From: Syntrophomonas sp. UBA4922
GTDB lineage: Bacteria > Bacillota > Syntrophomonadia > Syntrophomonadales > Syntrophomonadaceae
Reading direction: 5' to 3'
NCBI GenBank assembly: GCA_002398825.1
Contig: DHBS01000032.1
Span: 108,512 to 165,308 of the forward strand
DNA: 56,797 bases
In this document: positions 42,485-50,267 of the stretch, piece by piece
Layout: every line of letters starts with the position of its first letter
Numbering within the stretch: the stretch's first letter is position 1
Program-made: the position numbers and the translations under genes
Notes under the pieces: model-generated
The model's input: only the letters and a program-made list of their open reading frames with translations
What the model was told of the DNA's origin: nothing
Databases searched by the model: none

Positions 42485-43714
42485 TTAAAACAGGGTCAAC
42501 TGCTGCGCCGATGGAGCCGGGGGAAGGATGCTGCGGCGAATTGTTAACGGATCAAAGGGCCGGCTGCCGGCATAAACCCCTTTGCAGGTGATGAAATGCC
42601 GGGCTCGTTTGTAAGCCACGCCCAGGGTTTTTAACTGGTCAGCGGAAAGGGCCGCCAGGCGCCGCTGGGTCAGGATGCGCCAGGCTGACTTGAGCCCGAT
42701 GCCTGGAACCCGGAGCAATTCTTCGTAAGCAGCCCGGTTGATTTCCAGAGGGAAAAATTCCGGGTGGCGCAGCGCCCAGGCCATTTTGGGATCTATTTCG
42801 GTCTCCAGCTGAGGGTGGACCGGATCGACGATCTCCTCGACTTGAAAATGATAGTAGCGCACCAGCCAGTCCGACTGGTAAAGGCGGTGCTCCCGCAAAA
42901 GCGGCGGGGCGGTGGCCAGGGCCGGCAGATGGGAGTCTTGATTGACCGGAACATAGGCCGAAAAATATACGCGCTTCAGGCCGAAAGCCCGGTACAGGGC
43001 CTGGGTAGTATGCAGGATAGTCAGGTCGCTGTCCTGGCTGGCCCCGACAATCATCTGGGTGGATTGACCGGCGGGTGCAAATCTGGGAGCATGACGAAAT
43101 CGTTTGCGCTCCTCCTTATGGATCAGGATTTGATCCCGGACCTGCTGCATGGGTGTATAGAGCATAGGGAGGGACTTTTGCGGCGCCAGGAGGCGCAGGC
43201 TTTGTTCGCTGGGCTGTTCTATATTGACGCTCATGCGGTCGGCCAGCAGTCCGGCCTGCTGGATCAGGACCGGGTCGGCGCCGGGGATGATTTTTACATG
43301 GATATAACCGTGAAATTCATATTCCTGGCGGAGCAAGGTCAGGATCCGGACCATCTTTTCCATGGTATGGTGGGGTGAAACCTCCACCGCCGCGCTGAGA
43401 AACAGGCCTTCGATATAATTGCGCCGGTAGAACTGAAGGGTCAGATCGGCAATTTCCCGGGCGGTAAAGCTGGCCCGGGGTATGTTGTTGGAGCGGCGGT
43501 TCACGCAGTAACGGCAGTCGTAAATGCAGTCATTGCTGACCAGGACCTTCAATAAAGAAATGCAGCGCCCGTCGTCGGACCAGGAATGGCAGATGCCGAA
43601 GGATTTGGCGTTGCCTATTCCGCCTTCATTTTTCCGGGACACCCCGCTGGAAGCGCAGGCAACATCGTACCTGGCGGCGCCGGTTAAAATGGCCAGCTTG
43701 GCCATGGTATCCAT
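42485..43714 (-). CDS. Putative DNA modification/repair radical SAM protein (TIGR03916)
   Basis: 409 residues. The radical SAM cluster motif is CIYDCRYC, and a helix-hairpin-helix lies near the C-terminus (LLRVPGIGLKSAWRIL), which suggests DNA binding. The family is related to spore photoproduct lyase in general design, but the lesion is unknown. I start at the ATG at 43714 with GGGGTGAG six bases upstream, rather than at 43735. Two LexA boxes flank its promoter, so it belongs to the SOS response. Confidence 0.88.
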   Translation of the reverse strand: MDTMAKLAILTGAARYDVACASSGVSRKNEGGIGNAKSFGICHSWSDDGRCISLLKVLVSNDCIYDCRYCVNRRSNNIPRASFTAREIADLTLQFYRRNYIEGLFLSAAVEVSPHHTMEKMVRILTLLRQEYEFHGYIHVKIIPGADPVLIQQAGLLADRMSVNIEQPSEQSLRLLAPQKSLPMLYTPMQQVRDQILIHKEERKRFRHAPRFAPAGQSTQMIVGASQDSDLTILHTTQALYRAFGLKRVYFSAYVPVNQDSHLPALATAPPLLREHRLYQSDWLVRYYHFQVEEIVDPVHPQLETEIDPKMAWALRHPEFFPLEINRAAYEELLRVPGIGLKSAWRILTQRRLAALSADQLKTLGVAYKRARHFITCKGVYAGSRPFDPLTIRRSILPPAPSAQQLTLF

Positions 43715-43799
43715 ATGACTCACCCCACAAGACATTTTTTACGTTTAGCTTTAGGCCGGATATCTTGCCCCGGGCATAAGCAGAGGCAAAGCCTTCCGA

Positions 43800-43811
43800 G
43801 AACATATGTTC
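43800..43811. promoter_or_regulatory. LexA (SOS) box 1
   Basis: GAACATATGTTC is a perfect palindrome matching the Firmicute GAAC-N4-GTTC consensus. It lies just downstream of the minus-strand -10 box (AGTATA at 43826-43831, read TATACT). Confidence 0.85.
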
Positions 43812-43825
43812 TTGAAGATGATTTC

Positions 43826-43853
43826 AGTATACCATATAAAACGACTTAAGCAA
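43826..43853 (-). promoter_or_regulatory. Promoter of the radical SAM repair operon
   Basis: On the minus strand TTGCTT (43848-43853) and TATACT (43826-43831) are 16 bases apart. The -35 box overlaps LexA box 2. Confidence 0.7.
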
Positions 43854-43863
43854 ACATATGTTC
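43852..43863. promoter_or_regulatory. LexA (SOS) box 2
   Basis: AAACATATGTTC has one mismatch to the palindromic consensus. It overlaps the minus-strand -35 box. It also sits near the start of a possible plus-strand transcript from TTGAAG-N17-TATAAA (43812-43840). Confidence 0.75.
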
Positions 43864-43887
43864 TAATCATCCTCAAAGGAGAAAATT

Positions 43888-43971
43888 ATGACAGCCGCAT
43901 TTCAAACAAATACAGCCGTTTGCCGCTCATTGACAGAGGCTTTTAAATTCTATATACTCAAAGATGAGTAA
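43888..43971 (+). CDS. 27-residue open frame with strong ribosome site
   Basis: AAAGGAG stands six bases before the ATG. The peptide (MTAAFQTNTAVCRSL and 12 more residues) has no membrane helix. It would be transcribed from a LexA-flanked divergent promoter, so it could be an SOS-induced small protein. The promoter of the cupin operon lies within its coding part. It could equally be the broken start of a lost gene. Confidence 0.4.
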   Translation: MTAAFQTNTAVCRSLTEAFKFYILKDE

Positions 43972-43976
43972 ACATA
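43930..43976 (+). promoter_or_regulatory. Promoter and shared operator of the cupin-RLP operon
   Basis: TTGACA (43930-43935), 17 bases, then TATACT (43953-43958). AGTAAACATA follows at 43967-43976. The same TATATACTCA...AGTAAACATA pattern occurs at 47055-47082. Confidence 0.75.
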
Positions 43977-44141
43977 CATAAATACTAGGCATTAACCGGG
44001 GAGCGGTTCTGAATATCGCAGTAAAGACAGGCAAGGTTCTTTATTTTCGTCTGCAAGGCAGGAGTTTAAGCAATTCCCGCTAATAGAAATAATACCAGGG
44101 ATGTCATAAGGCATCACAGAAAATCGGAGAGGGGAAAGGAT

Positions 44142-44579
44142 ATGCTGATCCGGCATTTGCGAGACTATCAATGGGAAAACATTGCGGTTCTTCCTTATAA
44201 GGAGGAAGGCCATCATTATAAACGCATCACGAAGCAGATTCTATCTGAAGAGCTGGCGGATATTCCCTGTCAACTACGCTATTTTGAAATTGCCCCGGAA
44301 GGATATTCCACATTAGAACATCATGAACATGCCCATCTGGTCATCATTTTTAGAGGAGCAGGGGAGGCCCTTGTAGGCGACAAGGTTTTTCCCGTGCAGG
44401 AAAAAGACGTCATAACCATCCCGGCTCATACCTGGCACCAATTTCGGGCCAGCCAAGGGACGCCTTTTGGCTTTCTTTGCCTGGTCAACGTTGAGCGCGA
44501 CAAGCCGGTTCTGCCGTCGCCGGAAGATATGGAACGCTTGCGCCGGGACCCTGATGTAGCCGCATTTATAAGGAGTTGA
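44142..44579 (+). CDS. Cupin, probable methylthioxylulose-5-phosphate sulfurylase
   Basis: 145 residues of the small cupin fold. The two metal-binding motifs are seen as HHEHAHLVIIFRGAGEAL (about 62-79) and IPAHTWHQFRA (about 92-103). In Rhodospirillum rubrum a cupin coded next to the RuBisCO-like protein releases methanethiol from 1-methylthioxylulose 5-phosphate to give deoxyxylulose 5-phosphate. The same pairing here supports that role by context; other cupin functions are possible. GGGGAAAGG precedes the start. The RLP gene follows after 127 bases. Confidence 0.7.
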   Translation: MLIRHLRDYQWENIAVLPYKEEGHHYKRITKQILSEELADIPCQLRYFEIAPEGYSTLEHHEHAHLVIIFRGAGEALVGDKVFPVQEKDVITIPAHTWHQFRASQGTPFGFLCLVNVERDKPVLPSPEDMERLRRDPDVAAFIRS

Positions 44580-44706
44580 ATTTAGTGAAGCCAGAGCGCA
44601 GTTTCGGGTTTGATACGCGTATGGCGCATGCCGGCCACAAATGGGCTAGAGTTAGCCTTTATCCATATTGTCCCGGCCACATTAAATTCCAGCGGAGGCA
44701 TTGATT

Positions 44707-45822
44707 ATGGAAAGATTCTCTATCGTATATCGTTTGGCGGGAAGCGAAACCGATGCCTATAGCAAGGCCGAAGATATCTGCCTGGAGCAGACCGTGGAAT
44801 TCCCGGGGGAATTGGTGCCCGAGGGGGTTATCCGGGAGCATATCGTGGGACGGATAGAAGATTTCCAACCGGAGGCAGCGGACAGCTACAGAGTCACGGT
44901 CAGCTTTGCGATAGAAACCGCCGCCCGGGAACTGACCCAGCTTTTAAACGTGATCTTTGGCAACATCAGCATCAAGCCCGGTTATCGGGTAGAAGAAATC
45001 AGATTGCCCGAATCCATAACTAAAGCTTACCGGGGACCCAGATTCGGCAAGAGGGGATTGAGAGAGCGGTTGAATGTGGCTGAGCGTCCTTTGCTTTTTT
45101 CGGCTCTCAAGCCCATGGGGCTGTCTGCTGAGGACTTGGCCCGCCTGGCCTATCAGCTGGCCCTGGGAGGGATAGACATCATCAAAGACGACCACGGCCT
45201 CACCAACCAGGACTATGCCCCTTTTCACGAAAGAGTTCAACTCTGTGCCCGAGCCGTAGAACGCGCCAACCGGGAAACCGGACAACAGTGTATCTATGTA
45301 GCCAACGTTACCGCACCTTATGGTGAAGTGGCTCAACGCGCCAGCTTTGCCCGGGACTGTGGCGCCGGGGGGCTGTTGGTCGCACCCGGCCTGGTGGGAT
45401 TTGACACCATGCGCAGCCTGGCGGAGGATGACAGACTGGGTCTGCCTATTTTCAGTCATCCCGCTCTGCTGGGAAGCTATGTTTTAAGTCCGCAGCATGG
45501 CCTCTCTCATTTCGCTTTATTCGGACAAATCACACGCCTGGCCGGAGCCGACGGAAGCATCTATCCCAATTTTGGCGGGCGTTTTTCTTTCAGCCGGGAA
45601 GAGTGCAGAAGCATTGTTCAGGGAACCTCGGTTTCCATGGGGCATCTGAAAACAATTTTTCCCTGTCCCGGCGGAGGGATGAGCATCGGCAGCATACCCG
45701 ACATGATCCGGGTATATGGCTCAGATGTTATTTTCCTGGTAGGCGGAGGACTGTTCAAACACGGACCCGATATCGTGGAGAACTGCAGGTATTTTCGCAG
45801 CCTGGTGGAGGGAGTTTCCTGA
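44707..45822 (+). CDS. RuBisCO-like protein (form IV)
   Basis: 371 residues with both RuBisCO domains. Lys135 (ALKPMG) corresponds to catalytic Lys175. IIKDDHGLTN at 158-167 corresponds to the metal site: Lys160 would be carbamylated and Asp162 is kept, but the usual Glu204 is replaced by His163. Loop 6 lacks the catalytic Lys of true RuBisCO (TSVSMGHL), so CO2 fixation is excluded. With the upstream cupin it fits 5-methylthioribulose-1-phosphate isomerase of the methylthioadenosine-isoprenoid shunt. GGAGG nine bases before the ATG sets the start. An enolase-type role as in Bacillus is less likely without mtn genes. Confidence 0.85.
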   Translation: MERFSIVYRLAGSETDAYSKAEDICLEQTVEFPGELVPEGVIREHIVGRIEDFQPEAADSYRVTVSFAIETAARELTQLLNVIFGNISIKPGYRVEEIRLPESITKAYRGPRFGKRGLRERLNVAERPLLFSALKPMGLSAEDLARLAYQLALGGIDIIKDDHGLTNQDYAPFHERVQLCARAVERANRETGQQCIYVANVTAPYGEVAQRASFARDCGAGGLLVAPGLVGFDTMRSLAEDDRLGLPIFSHPALLGSYVLSPQHGLSHFALFGQITRLAGADGSIYPNFGGRFSFSREECRSIVQGTSVSMGHLKTIFPCPGGGMSIGSIPDMIRVYGSDVIFLVGGGLFKHGPDIVENCRYFRSLVEGVS

Positions 45823-45910
45823 TGCCCTGTCAAGCTGCGAAATGTCTGACTCGATAATCCACACCGATAGGGAGCTTGATAAATATCCGGGCTGGATATT
45901 CTCGGATTCC

Positions 45911-46480
45911 TTATAATCCCAGTAGTTTTCGCAGCGCGGATTCGGGCCAATGGCTGTTTGGAAAAACTTCAGAATATGCGTTTTCTTTGCTGAAAATCAA
46001 GGAAGGTATATCTGTGTTGTCATAAACCAGAATCTTGTCGCATACATGAATCAGTTGCGGCAGAAGAGCCAGCGCACGATGATAGCGCGCCCGGATTTTG
46101 TCCTCCGGCACATTATGACCGCCGGCTGCATAACGCGCCCTGACCCGGGCAACATTTATATTCTCGTCGCAAGTCAGGATATAAACACATTGTATTTCAT
46201 ATCCGAGTGCTTTGGCTTTTTGTAATAATAATAGATTTCTTTCAGTGGATAAAACTGTTTCAAATGAAAAATCGACACCGCTGTTGAGAAGTTTATTGCG
46301 AAGCGACTCAGCATGCTGGGCGGCTTCAAGGTCGGTTATATCGTACTCCTTTTTCAGGTCGTCTGCGTTGATATAGGTTCCAAAGACCGGAAGCCTGCGC
46401 GTTACTGTGGTCTTCCCCGAACCGTTCGGTCCCGCGAAAGCCAGTACGGCAGGTTTGCGCAAGTTGTCAGCCATTGACAT
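45911..46480 (-). CDS. Zeta-toxin-like P-loop kinase
   Basis: 189 residues. Walker A is AGPNGSGKTTVTR (about 15-27). FGTYINADDLKKEYD and GVDFSFETVLST are typical of the zeta/UDP-GlcNAc kinase group, in which the Asp and Arg of NADD and the VRARYAAGGHNVP region bind substrate. Zeta toxins phosphorylate cell-wall precursors. The gene overlaps the end of a RelB/DinJ-type antitoxin gene by 14 bases. The start could also be the ATG at 46474. The canonical epsilon antitoxin is absent. Confidence 0.8.
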   Translation of the reverse strand: MSMADNLRKPAVLAFAGPNGSGKTTVTRRLPVFGTYINADDLKKEYDITDLEAAQHAESLRNKLLNSGVDFSFETVLSTERNLLLLQKAKALGYEIQCVYILTCDENINVARVRARYAAGGHNVPEDKIRARYHRALALLPQLIHVCDKILVYDNTDIPSLIFSKENAYSEVFPNSHWPESALRKLLGL

Positions 46481-46814
46481 ATTCCCGCGTCCCATTGGCA
46501 AATTCTAAATATGCCCGCTTTGTATCTGTGTCATATCGCGCCACCGGTAATCCTTTTCGCTGATTCTCCGCGACCTCGCTCTGGACGGCAGTTTTAAACG
46601 CGTTTGTGATGTCGCCCGAAGAGTAGCCGGAACCGAAACCGGAGTTTTTTACACTGATGGGAAAAGGAATGGCTGCTTCATCGACCGCCTTGCGCAGAAA
46701 AATGTTGAGCGCTGTGCTCATATTCATACCCAAGCGGTCAAACAAGCTTTCGGCACGTTCTTTCAGGTCTTTGTCAACACGGATTGTCACCCGCACGTCG
46801 TTTTGGGCTTTCAT
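46467..46814 (-). CDS. RelB/DinJ-family antitoxin
   Basis: 115 residues. An N-terminal ribbon-helix-helix (VTIRVDKDLKERAESLFDRLGMNMSTALNIFLRKAV, about 8-44) is typical of DinJ/RelB. The C-terminus has FANGTREYVNG. It probably binds its own promoter and the downstream toxin. It overlaps the zeta-like gene. AAAGGAGACA precedes the start. Confidence 0.85.
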   Translation of the reverse strand: MKAQNDVRVTIRVDKDLKERAESLFDRLGMNMSTALNIFLRKAVDEAAIPFPISVKNSGFGSGYSSGDITNAFKTAVQSEVAENQRKGLPVARYDTDTKRAYLEFANGTREYVNG

Positions 46815-47033
46815 AGCCGTTGTCTCCTTTCAGTGCTTTACATCCATATATATTATACGCGGCGCAAGGGAAAAAGTCGACCGATACACATCCATTGTAT
46901 GTACAATGTCTGTCTATTATACTTGTATATGCCGCTAAACAATGTCAATCAGCGTCACGGGCAATGCACAGTGCTTTTCATTGATGTTAGCGGTTTTAAT
47001 AGAAAGTGGTAGCGGACGACGAAGAAAACGGCG

Positions 47034-47094
47034 TTGACATACGTAAGTAAACGCTATATACTCAGGTATATAAGTAAACATATTTATTTACTTG
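47034..47094 (+). promoter_or_regulatory. Promoter and operator of the B3/B4 gene
   Basis: TTGACA (47034-47039) and TATACT (47057-47062) are 17 bases apart. AGTAAACATA follows at 47073-47082, within a perfect inverted repeat AAGTAAA-N8-TTTACTT (47072-47093). The same arrangement is before the cupin gene. Confidence 0.8.
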
Positions 47095-47119
47095 CATATA
47101 ATTGCTTTTATTTAAGGTT

Positions 47120-47176
47120 GACCGGAAAAACTGGAGGCTTGGTTGCATTTTCAATATGCAGACCGGTCTTTTTTTG
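47120..47176 (+). promoter_or_regulatory. Shared leader element 2 with terminator
   Basis: GACCGGAAAAACTGGAGGC is the conserved core (stem CCGG/CTGG, loop AAAAA). GACCGG can alternatively pair with CCGGTC at 47163-47168, which is followed by seven T, forming a terminator with an inner TGCAT/ATGCA hairpin. The two pairings exclude each other, as expected for attenuation. Confidence 0.75.
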
Positions 47177-47238
47177 TCATTGTAAGGGAGTTTAGCGTCT
47201 CCATATCGCCTTAAGAATTATACTCCGGGAGAAGAACA

Positions 47239-47928
47239 ATGAATGATTGCAAAATAACTTTTGACGTAGATGATGAAGTTCTCGCGTTGGGGCTGACGGT
47301 GGCAGCCATTGTTGTACAGGGAATCGATAACCAGAAAAGCACGCCCGAGTTCGATGCATTTTTTGAGCGGGAGACCAGGCAGGTGCTGCAGGATTTATCC
47401 CTTGAAAATATCAAAAGAGATCCTTTGCTGCAGGGCTTTCGCCAGCTGCATGAACGGGCCGGATGCTCCAACCGAAAAACGATTGCTGCCTCCGAGAACC
47501 TGCTGAAGTTTCTGTTGAAGACCGGACATTTGCCGCGCGTGAATTTGCTGGTTGATATTTACAATTTAGTATCATTGACCAGCCGTCTGGCGCTGGGGGC
47601 CCATGATGTCAGATCTATTGGCGGAAATGTCCGCCTCAGAATGACAAACGGTCAGGAGAGTTTTTGGCCTATCGGCAGCCGGGAGCCTGCTTTGGTCAAA
47701 CCCGGCGAGTATGCTTATATTGACGATAATAACGATATTATCTGCAGACTTGAAGTTCGACAGGTGGAAAAAACCAAAGTAACCTTGCATACGAAGGAAT
47801 GCTTCTATATCATACAAGGAAACCCGGCGGTCACTTCTGATGACCTGAAAGCTGCCACCGAGAACCTGATAGAACTGACCCGCAGGTTCTGCGGCGGAGA
47901 AGAACGCATTCTTTATAAGCCCTGGTAG
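47239..47928 (+). CDS. B3/B4 domain protein (PheRS beta editing-domain-like)
   Basis: 229 residues resembling the stand-alone B3/B4 fold of phenylalanyl-tRNA synthetase beta: RKTIAASENLLKFLLKTG, VNLLVDIYNLVSLTSRLALGAHDV and VKPGEYAYIDDNNDIICRLE. Stand-alone members are suspected of editing or sensing misacylated tRNA or amino acids. The ribosome site is GGGAGAAG. It shares leader and operator elements with the nitrogenase-like and RLP genes, so it probably belongs to the same regulon, possibly as an aid against a toxic amino acid analogue (inference). Confidence 0.75.
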   Translation: MNDCKITFDVDDEVLALGLTVAAIVVQGIDNQKSTPEFDAFFERETRQVLQDLSLENIKRDPLLQGFRQLHERAGCSNRKTIAASENLLKFLLKTGHLPRVNLLVDIYNLVSLTSRLALGAHDVRSIGGNVRLRMTNGQESFWPIGSREPALVKPGEYAYIDDNNDIICRLEVRQVEKTKVTLHTKECFYIIQGNPAVTSDDLKAATENLIELTRRFCGGEERILYKPW

Positions 47929-48178
47929 TTTATGGGCATGAGGGCACGGCGCCGGCCTTGGGGATTGCGTTTCCGCCGCCTGTGATTTATCGGGCCTGAT
48001 AAAAGGCCCACCCGGTTTCATCTAAGTATTCTACCGGCGCCCGTATCATGCAAGTCGTATTTTACTTGGAATGATTGTTGTTTAAACCAGTTGGGAAAAA
48101 AGCCGGTTAAACCTTAAAAAAGAATGGAGGGTATATAGGGTCTGGTCATTAGATAGACGCTTATAAGGGGGGTATTGC

Positions 48179-48292
48179 ATGAAAGTGGTGGGTATTATTC
48201 TTGATCGTAATAATCCAGGTACGAGTATTCCTGCCCATCCTTTTGCCACCCGAGAATACATTCCAGATGCACATTTTGCCCTGCTTTCATAA
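48179..48292 (+). CDS. 37-residue open frame antisense to the TtcA-like gene end
   Basis: AAGGGGGG stands before the ATG, and the first residues are MKVVGIILDRNN. The reading frame then runs antisense through the 3' end of the convergent gene. It may be a small gene or the preserved start of a truncated one. Support is the ribosome site only. Confidence 0.3.
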   Translation: MKVVGIILDRNNPGTSIPAHPFATREYIPDAHFALLS

Positions 48293-49064
48293 TCAGTTTG
48301 TCCACATTTTTGATTTTCTTCTTTAGCTCCTGAATGAGCGTTTTTATTTCATAGCGCTTATTGCCGGTTTTTTCAGCCGCCACCATGCAGGCGCAATTCA
48401 AAGGCATTATTCCGCTTTCATTGATGAATTTCTCGATGAACTTTTCTTCCACGTAATAAAGAGGCCGGATTAATTCCAAGTTTGAAAAATTCTGGGCTTT
48501 TAATTTGGGCAGCATGGTTTTGAAGCAGCCGGCGTAAAACATATTTAACAGCGTGGTTTCAATGACATCGTTAAAATGATGACCCAGTGCCAGTTTATTG
48601 CATCCCAATTCCTGAGCCTTGGCATAGAGAACACCGCGGCGCATTTTGGCGCACATGTAGCAGGGATAATCCTGGGCAATCTTATCTACAACCTTGAAGA
48701 TATCGGATTCAAAAAGATGAATCGGGATATTCAACTGCCGGCAGTTGTTTATCAATAGCTGCCGGATATCTTTATGATAGCCCGGATCCATGGCGATAAA
48801 CTCCAATTCGAAATTTCTTATGCCGTGGCAATGCAGCTCTTGAAATAATTTAGCCATCAGGGTGCTGTCTTTGCCCCCCGAAACCGCTACCGCGATTTTA
48901 TCCCCATCCGCAATTAAATGAAAATCTTTGATGGCTTTTATAAATTTTGACCATACAGGCTTTCTATATTTTTTAATGATGCTTCGTTCAATTTCCGGAA
49001 GTGCCGCCATCACTGCTGCTGACTCCCGTGTTTCACAGCCGCTTCCCGCTATTCTGTTCATCAT
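48195..49064 (-). CDS. TtcA-like tRNA thiolation / PP-loop ATPase
   Basis: 289 residues. The PP-loop SGGKDSTLMA is at about 65-74, CYMCAKMRRG at about 135-144, and a later cysteine pair in NCACM at about 225. This layout fits TtcA-type enzymes, which 2-thiolate cytidine 32 in tRNA and bind an iron-sulfur cluster. Several clostridial paralogues exist, so the exact target is open. It is apparently monocistronic. Confidence 0.8.
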   Translation of the reverse strand: MMNRIAGSGCETRESAAVMAALPEIERSIIKKYRKPVWSKFIKAIKDFHLIADGDKIAVAVSGGKDSTLMAKLFQELHCHGIRNFELEFIAMDPGYHKDIRQLLINNCRQLNIPIHLFESDIFKVVDKIAQDYPCYMCAKMRRGVLYAKAQELGCNKLALGHHFNDVIETTLLNMFYAGCFKTMLPKLKAQNFSNLELIRPLYYVEEKFIEKFINESGIMPLNCACMVAAEKTGNKRYEIKTLIQELKKKIKNVDKLIMKAGQNVHLECILGWQKDGQEYSYLDYYDQE

Positions 49065-49414
49065 TTTGCCTCGCTGTCAGGGGAACTTTTCCCATCGATT
49101 TTTGAAGATGTTTCTCTTATCCTATTATTTCAAAATAGTATAAACCATTTTTTCTGTTTTAACAGCCCTTGGCTTCCGCTTATTGCTGTTCAATTCTTCC
49201 AGGGTACCGGAGAGGGGGTTGACGGGTAGAAAGGTTAGCGAAGCAGTTCGCTGGCGGCGAGCCGTTCCGGGAGGAAAGGTCCTATAATTTTAGCGGCAGG
49301 TTCCCGGGGAAAGCAACGGGGCTCACTCGCAGGGGCCGGTCATTTATATGCGGTATGCTTAGATTGAGCAAGCGCGGACGATGCTATATACAAAGGTACC
49401 ACAACATTTATATG
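49065..49414. other. Intergenic region with a duplicated 3' end of the flavoprotein gene
   Basis: A 34-base direct repeat is present: CATTTATATGC...ATGCTTAGATTGAGCA at about 49340 and the same with few changes at about 49407, where it encodes the last codons of the flavoprotein gene (RLLNPSI). A short hairpin GCGAA-GCAG-TTCGC lies near 49238. No gene is seen. Confidence 0.5.
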
Positions 49415-49960
49415 CTATATGCTTGGATTGAGCAGCCGCATGATCTCCCCGTAAATATCTGCAACGTCGGGCAGTTTGCCTTTGCCTATTGTACCGAAGG
49501 CCAGAAGGCCGCTGGCCGGGTCCATGACGTGGTATCCACACTCCGCCAGAATGGCCAGGTTTCTCTTCACAATGGGGTTTTCATACATACGGGTATTCAT
49601 AGACGGCACCACCAGAACCGGAGCCGTGTTCGCCACCACCAGTGTTGACAGAACATCATCGGCTATGCCATGGGCCATTTTGGCTATAAAATTGGCGGTT
49701 GCAGGAGCGATGACCAGCAGATCAAGCTGCTCGGCCAGGCCGATGTGCTTCACCCTGTATTCCCTGGGGTCGGACCATAAATCGGTAATCACTTCTCTGC
49801 CCGTCAGGGTTTTAAAGGTCAGGGGAGTGATAAATCGAGTAGCCGCTTCGGTCATAAGCACCACGATTTCAAGATCGATTTTTTTCAACCGGCTGACCAG
49901 ATCCGCTATTTTATACGCTGCAATGCCTCCTGTAACACCTATTCCGACTGTCTGGTCCAT
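49415..49960 (-). CDS. Stand-alone phosphopantothenoylcysteine decarboxylase-like flavoprotein
   Basis: 181 residues of the HFCD flavoprotein family. GVTGGIAAYKIADLV is the FMN-binding start, IAPATANFIAKMAHGIADD follows, and PSMNTRMYENP fits the PXMNXXMW substrate clamp of CoaC. The CoaB synthetase half, fused in most bacteria, is missing. It may act in coenzyme A synthesis with a separate CoaB or decarboxylate another peptide-like thiol. GGAGG lies ten bases before the start. Confidence 0.8.
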   Translation of the reverse strand: MDQTVGIGVTGGIAAYKIADLVSRLKKIDLEIVVLMTEAATRFITPLTFKTLTGREVITDLWSDPREYRVKHIGLAEQLDLLVIAPATANFIAKMAHGIADDVLSTLVVANTAPVLVVPSMNTRMYENPIVKRNLAILAECGYHVMDPASGLLAFGTIGKGKLPDVADIYGEIMRLLNPSI

Positions 49961-49963
49961 CGA

Positions 49964-50035
49964 TCAAACACCTCCGAGTCCACCTCTTTGACGGGTTGTC
50001 TCCATGCCTATATTTTCATCCTCAATATATATCAT
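49964..50035 (-). CDS. 23-residue open frame upstream of the flavoprotein gene
   Basis: GGGGAGG stands seven bases before the ATG. The peptide (MIYIEDENIGMETTRQRGG and four more residues) ends three bases before the flavoprotein start. It may be a coupled leader peptide or a peptide substrate of the HFCD flavoprotein, although it lacks the C-terminal Cys usual for such substrates. Confidence 0.35.
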   Translation of the reverse strand: MIYIEDENIGMETTRQRGGLGGV

Positions 50036-50175
50036 GCGGATTCCTCCCCGCATCATTCTCTCCCGGCCCGGGCGTCCATTTGTTTTAGCCCTGGGAAACA
50101 GCAGATGTGCGGAATAAATATGAAAGACCAGGATGTAAGGACAGCCTGATCTCCATTTTTGGGCGGGAGTCATGA

Positions 50176-50197
50176 ATACGAATAAGGATATTCGTAT
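50176..50197. promoter_or_regulatory. Perfect palindrome, candidate operator
   Basis: ATACGAATA and TATTCGTAT are nine-base arms separated by four bases. It lies 140 bases upstream of the 23-residue frame and flavoprotein gene on the minus strand. A dimeric repressor could bind here. Confidence 0.5.
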
Positions 50198-50267
50198 AAT
50201 TTAATTTATCCTAATCCCTGCGCTTCCTTTTGTCAATGCGGATGAAACGCATAGCCCGGTTTGTTTT

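Noticed and set aside
43977..44141. SAM riboswitch before the cupin-RLP operon
   Set aside because: None of the S-box conserved blocks are found in this leader, although the gene context would suit one.
44707..45822. True RuBisCO
   Set aside because: The loop 6 lysine and the metal-site Glu are missing, and no phosphoribulokinase is seen.
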